DNA of 9,593 nt, taken from positions 1-9,593 of the forward strand of contig JABHGH010000083.1 of NCBI GenBank assembly GCA_018672145.1. The letters run 5' to 3'. This stretch comes from Flavobacteriaceae bacterium (GTDB lineage Bacteria > Bacteroidota > Bacteroidia > Flavobacteriales > Flavobacteriaceae). A program made the position numbers and the translations under genes. Position 1 is the first letter of the stretch. Every line of letters starts with the position of its first letter. Below the pieces are notes generated by a model. That model was given only the letters and a program-made list of their open reading frames with translations, had not been told where the DNA came from and searched no databases. This document shows, piece after piece, positions 6,834 to 9,593 of this stretch.

Positions 6834-7622
6834 CTACTTTAACATGTCAGGAATAACACAAACAGGAATAGGTTCCATTTTATGTTTATTGATAATATGA
6901 TGTCTTGTGTAGATGTTGAATACGTCTCTGTCTCTTCCTACAAAATCGTCTTTTGTTTTTCCTTTTTCTTGTTGCTGCATAGCCCATTCGAGCTCGTCAT
7001 AGCTTGCGCCAAGCTGATCTTCATCTGTTCGATCATCGTCCCATAGGCCATCTGTTGGCGCAGCATTTACAATGGATTGATCAACGCCAAAATGAGCAGC
7101 CAAGTTTCGCACTTCGCTTTTCATTAAGTCAGCGATTGGACTTAGGTCAACCCCGCCGTCTCCATATTTTGTGTAAAACCCAACGCCAAAATCCTCTACT
7201 TTGTTGCCGGTTCCAGCAACCAATGATCTTCGTTGTGATGCAAAATAATAAAGAGTAGCCATGCGCAATCGAGAGCGTGTGTTGGCTAATGAAAGTGTAG
7301 TGTTTTTATTGGTGCTTGTCGAAGCGTCAAGGCTACAAAAAGCATCAAACAGGGAATCAAGCGCAACAACTTTCACTTCTACATTTTTGTAGTTTTGCGC
7401 AAGCCATGAAGTGTGATTTTGTGCACGACTCACCTGATCCTCTTGTTGAGAGATTGGCAACTCAAGGCAAAGAGTTGGTTTCCCTGTTTCTGCACATAAT
7501 GTGGATGTCAGCGCCGAATCAACACCGCCCGACACCCCAACGACATAACCTGTTAACTTTGACTCTTCAAGATATGAGGCGAGCCATCCTACAATATGAT
7601 CAGCAACCTGTTTAGTTTTCAT
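6834..7622 (-). CDS. nadE: Ammonia-dependent NAD+ synthetase
   Basis: NadE adenylates nicotinic acid adenine dinucleotide with ATP and amidates it with ammonia, the last step of NAD+ synthesis. The PP-loop SGGVDS (31-36) binds ATP pyrophosphate. GTGNKVEDFGVGFYTKYGDG (137-156) and PTDGLWDDDRTDEDQLG (189-205) are the conserved substrate-binding and loop regions. At 262 residues this is the short form without an N-terminal glutaminase (nitrilase-like) domain, so it should depend on free ammonia or on a separate supplier. The ATG at 7622 fits the family N-terminus. It is divergent from gldB, with 73 bases between start codons. A T-rich tract follows the stop, but no strong hairpin is seen. The neighbourhood with gldB appears to be conserved synteny rather than shared function (from memory of flavobacterial genomes). 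Confidence 0.95.
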   Translation of the reverse strand: MKTKQVADHIVGWLASYLEESKLTGYVVGVSGGVDSALTSTLCAETGKPTLCLELPISQQEDQVSRAQNHTSWLAQNYKNVEVKVVALDSLFDAFCSLDASTSTNKNTTLSLANTRSRLRMATLYYFASQRRSLVAGTGNKVEDFGVGFYTKYGDGGVDLSPIADLMKSEVRNLAAHFGVDQSIVNAAPTDGLWDDDRTDEDQLGASYDELEWAMQQQEKGKTKDDFVGRDRDVFNIYTRHHIINKHKMEPIPVCVIPDMLK

Positions 7623-7645
7623 AACAAATAGATATTTTCATGTAA

Positions 7646-7672
7646 AAAAATTAGTAGCTTCGTAAGCTGCAA
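7646..7672 (-). promoter_or_regulatory. Possible nadE promoter
   Basis: Read on the minus strand, TTG (7672-7670) and TAATTTTT (7653-7646) match the -33 and -7 boxes except for the last base, with 16 bases between them, slightly short of the usual range. The leader would be about 17-20 bases. A second near-match, TCTATTTG at 7632-7625, is so close to the ATG that it would require a leaderless message. Both are weak. Confidence 0.28.
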
Positions 7673-7683
7673 TTTTACTTTCA
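7651..7683 (+). promoter_or_regulatory. Possible gldB-gldC promoter with embedded palindrome
   Basis: TTAG (7651-7654) and TACTTTCA (7676-7683) are degenerate matches to the -33 and -7 boxes with 21 bases between them, placing the ATG 12 bases downstream of the -7 box. The spacer contains the inverted repeat AGCTT-CGT-AAGCT (7656-7668), which extends to 7654/7670 with one mismatch and also overlaps the minus-strand -33 candidate of nadE. A regulator bound there could affect both genes, which is speculation from position only. Confidence 0.3.
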
Positions 7684-7695
7684 AAGGTACTACAT

Positions 7696-8664
7696 ATGAG
7701 TGTATTGAAAAATAGGATGTTTTCACTTTTGCTCTTTCTTATTACGGGCCTAATGTTTTTTGGATGCTCCCATAAAAAGGCTTCAAAAATTTCTATGAAT
7801 TCTTTCGAATTGATTCGTTTTGAGCAGATTTTTTTTGAAACCGATCCAGACTCATTACAAAGAGTTGAAAAAGAGTTTCCGTTTTTCTTTCCCAAAAACT
7901 ACCCTTTTTCTGCTTGGGTCAATCGACGTACAGATAGCTTACAGTTGGCTTTGTACCAAGAGACTAAAGCATTACTAGATAAAGATGTAAAAAAACAAAT
8001 CCATATTTTTTTGGATGGTGCTTCTCAGTATTTTCAAGATTTTCCCCTTCCGAAAAAAGCGATTACAATCACTTCAGATGTGGATTTCAATAATAAGGTC
8101 ATTTTCACAGACAGTTTACTGTTGATTGGCATTGATAATTTTTTGGGAACAAATCATTTTATTTACGAGGATATTCCTTTGTATTTGAAAACCCAAATGA
8201 ATCTAGAACAACTGCCATCTGAATTAGCAGGTTCCTTCGCTAAACGGATGGTGATGGCTCCTGAAGATCGTAGTTTTTTAGCACAGCTCGTATTTCATGG
8301 AAAAAAACAGTTTGTTAAACAAACAATACTTCCAGAGTTTTCTGAAGACATTATCGTTGGATATACTACTGATCAAATCGATTGGGCTTATGCCAACGAA
8401 AAAGAAATATGGAATTATTTTGTTTCTAAAGAGCTTTTGTACAGCACGGATTCTTCTTTACAGACACGCTTTTTTTTACAAGCTCCTTTCTCAAAATTCT
8501 TTCTAAATATTGATCAAGAATCACCCGGTCGGATTGGCCAGTGGTTGGGTCTTCAAATCGTAAAATCATATCAAAAACAGACTGGAGCCTCTGTGATAGA
8601 TATACTGGATACGCCCTATAAAGAGCTTTTCAAAAAATCAAAATATAAACCTCGACGTGGATGA
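7696..8664 (+). CDS. gldB: Gliding motility lipoprotein GldB
   Basis: GldB is a membrane-anchored lipoprotein needed for gliding over surfaces in Flavobacterium johnsoniae; its biochemical activity is not known to me. The N-terminus has a basic stretch (Lys5, Arg7), a hydrophobic core (about 8-20) and a lipobox-like FFGC with the lipidated Cys24, so it is exported and anchored facing the periplasm. Family blocks include IDNFLGTNHFIYEDIPLYL (146-164) and SPGRIGQWLGLQIV (276-289). The family is related to zinc-protease-like domains (DUF2268, from memory), but no HExxH is present here; His201 sits in FHGKK. The 322-residue length is normal. A start at Met8 (7717) is possible but would lose the basic n-region. 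The stop overlaps the gldC start by 4 bases (ATGA), indicating coupled translation. Two T8 runs (7829-7836, 8470-8477) occur inside the gene. Confidence 0.94.
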   Translation: MSVLKNRMFSLLLFLITGLMFFGCSHKKASKISMNSFELIRFEQIFFETDPDSLQRVEKEFPFFFPKNYPFSAWVNRRTDSLQLALYQETKALLDKDVKKQIHIFLDGASQYFQDFPLPKKAITITSDVDFNNKVIFTDSLLLIGIDNFLGTNHFIYEDIPLYLKTQMNLEQLPSELAGSFAKRMVMAPEDRSFLAQLVFHGKKQFVKQTILPEFSEDIIVGYTTDQIDWAYANEKEIWNYFVSKELLYSTDSSLQTRFFLQAPFSKFFLNIDQESPGRIGQWLGLQIVKSYQKQTGASVIDILDTPYKELFKKSKYKPRRG

Positions 8665-9005
8665 AAAAAACAGAGATTAAAATTAACGTAACCTTAGATG
8701 ACAATCATGTTCCAGACGAATTAAATTGGTCTGCTCCAGATGGTGGTATTCGCGATCAAGATGCAGCAGCACTTTTTTTAAGCACATGGGACAAAGAAGC
8801 GCAAGAAAGCGCGCGTATTGACCTTTGGACAAAAGAGATGCCAGTTGATCAGATGCGTGTATTTGTACACCAAACACTTATTGGGATTCGTGCGTCTTAT
8901 TTAAAAGCAACGCAGGATGTTGAGATGGGAGAATCTTTCCAGCAGTTTTGCGATTACTTTTCTGATGAATTGAAATTAGGAAAGGCACAAAGAACTAAAG
9001 AGTAG
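8661..9005 (+). CDS. gldC: Gliding motility protein GldC
   Basis: GldC is a small protein that improves gliding in Flavobacterium johnsoniae and is encoded together with GldB; its mechanism is unknown. It has 114 residues, with no signal peptide or membrane segment, so it is predicted cytoplasmic. Signature blocks are LNWSAPDGGIRDQDA (21-35) and IDLWTKEMPVDQM (53-65), followed by HQTL (70-73). The start ATG at 8661 overlaps the gldB stop in ATGA, so the two are almost certainly cotranscribed and translationally coupled. The last 11 bases overlap the end of engB on the other strand, leaving no room for an independent intergenic terminator. Confidence 0.95.
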   Translation: MKKTEIKINVTLDDNHVPDELNWSAPDGGIRDQDAAALFLSTWDKEAQESARIDLWTKEMPVDQMRVFVHQTLIGIRASYLKATQDVEMGESFQQFCDYFSDELKLGKAQRTKE

Positions 9006-9591
9006 CATTGATTGAGTCGATGTAATCTAGAATCTCATCTCGTCCTTTTCCTGTTTTGGCTGAGGAAATAAAAAAAGGGGGGTATGATTCCCAGCCATCT
9101 TTTTTGAGTTGTTTTTTGTAGGTAGTGATGTTTGTCTCAAGTTGACGATCTGTAAGCTTATCTGTTTTCGTGAATACTAAGGAAAACGGCAGCCCTTTTT
9201 TCCCTAGAGAACCAATAAAATTGACATCTATTTCCTGTGGTTGGTGTCGACTATCGATAAGAACAAAAGTATTGACGAGTTGTTCCCTTTTAGAGAAGTA
9301 ATCGTTGATCAGTTTTTTAAACTCATTCCTTGCTTTCTTGGAGGCTCTAGCATAGCCATATCCAGGCAAGTCAACCAAGTGCCAAGAATCATTGATTAAG
9401 AAGTGGTTAATCAATTGTGTTTTCCCTGGCGTTCCAGAAGTTTTTGCTAGTTTTTTATGTTTGGTTAGGGAATTGATGAGGGAAGATTTCCCAACATTAG
9501 AGCGTCCGATAAAAGCGTATTCTGAGAATGCGGATTTTGGACACTGATCAACATTGGAGTTGCTAACCAAGAATCGTGCTGAACGAATCAT
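8995..9591 (-). CDS. engB: Ribosome biogenesis GTPase EngB (YsxC/YihA)
   Basis: EngB is a small TrmE-Era-EngA-like GTPase that helps assemble the large ribosomal subunit and is often essential. All GTP-binding motifs are intact: G1 GRSNVGKS (29-36), G2 region TSGTPGKT (51-58), G3 DLPG within DLPGYGYA (74-81), G4 TKTD (141-144) and G5 SAK within SSAKTGKG (176-183). The length, 198 residues, is the normal size of the single-domain family. ATG at 9591 is accepted because the N-terminus matches the family pattern of a short lead before the AFIGRSN strand, so the gene is complete although its promoter lies outside the window. It converges on gldC with an 11-base overlap. Its position beside gldBC looks like conserved flavobacterial synteny, from memory. 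Confidence 0.96.
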   Translation of the reverse strand: MIRSARFLVSNSNVDQCPKSAFSEYAFIGRSNVGKSSLINSLTKHKKLAKTSGTPGKTQLINHFLINDSWHLVDLPGYGYARASKKARNEFKKLINDYFSKREQLVNTFVLIDSRHQPQEIDVNFIGSLGKKGLPFSLVFTKTDKLTDRQLETNITTYKKQLKKDGWESYPPFFISSAKTGKGRDEILDYIDSINATL

Positions 9592-9593
9592 GA

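Noticed and set aside
6490..7615. Plus-strand open frames antisense to the regulator and nadE (for example 7004-7258 and 7316-7615).
   Set aside because: The minus-strand genes there carry full conserved motifs; the plus-strand translations are low-complexity and motif-free, with no promoter or start context.
1..9593. A hidden new system, such as a defence island, CRISPR array, transposon, prophage remnant, tRNA or riboswitch.
   Set aside because: Gene content is housekeeping plus gldBC, all gaps are about 105 bases or less, and I saw no repeat array, transposase, integrase, tRNA-like fold or structured leader.

Overview
The window is core chromosome of a member of the Bacteroidota, most likely a Flavobacteriales-type marine or aquatic bacterium. 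The evidence is the adjacent gldB-gldC pair (gliding-motility genes restricted to Bacteroidota), promoters of the TTG / TAnnTTTG type used by the sigma factor of that phylum, start codons without Shine-Dalgarno sequences, moderately AT-rich DNA, and protein sequences (DnaG, AroA, QueA) that read like flavobacterial versions. Genus cannot be decided from this stretch.

Layout. Positions 1-905 hold the 3' two-thirds or so of aroA (shikimate pathway), cut by the window edge. A clear promoter at 928-959 starts queA (queuosine tRNA modification), followed 3 bases later by rlmN (rRNA/tRNA adenine C2 methylation). A second promoter (3093-3123) starts a long-chain polyprenyl diphosphate synthase, followed after 42 bases by dnaG (primase), which appears to begin with TTG. 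dnaG converges on a NarL/LuxR-type response regulator, and the two stop codons overlap inside one CTAG. The regulator and nadE (NAD synthetase) lie on the minus strand. nadE is divergent from gldB, which overlaps gldC by 4 bases. gldC converges on engB, a ribosome-assembly GTPase, with an 11-base overlap. Coding density is very high: no gap exceeds about 105 bases, and there are no RNA genes, mobile elements or CRISPR arrays.

How the genes relate. Most are housekeeping genes for translation (queA, rlmN, engB), replication (dnaG), cofactors (nadE, the prenyl synthase for the quinone tail) and aromatic amino acids (aroA). gldB/gldC belong to gliding motility. I see no new multi-gene system. The most interesting points are at residue level: the response regulator has Glu where the phosphoacceptor Asp should be and has lost one residue of the acidic pair, and the DnaG N-terminal domain keeps its fold signature but lacks all four zinc ligands. 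Regulatory curiosities are an eight-C run inside the queA promoter spacer and two short palindromes, one upstream of the regulator and one between nadE and gldB.
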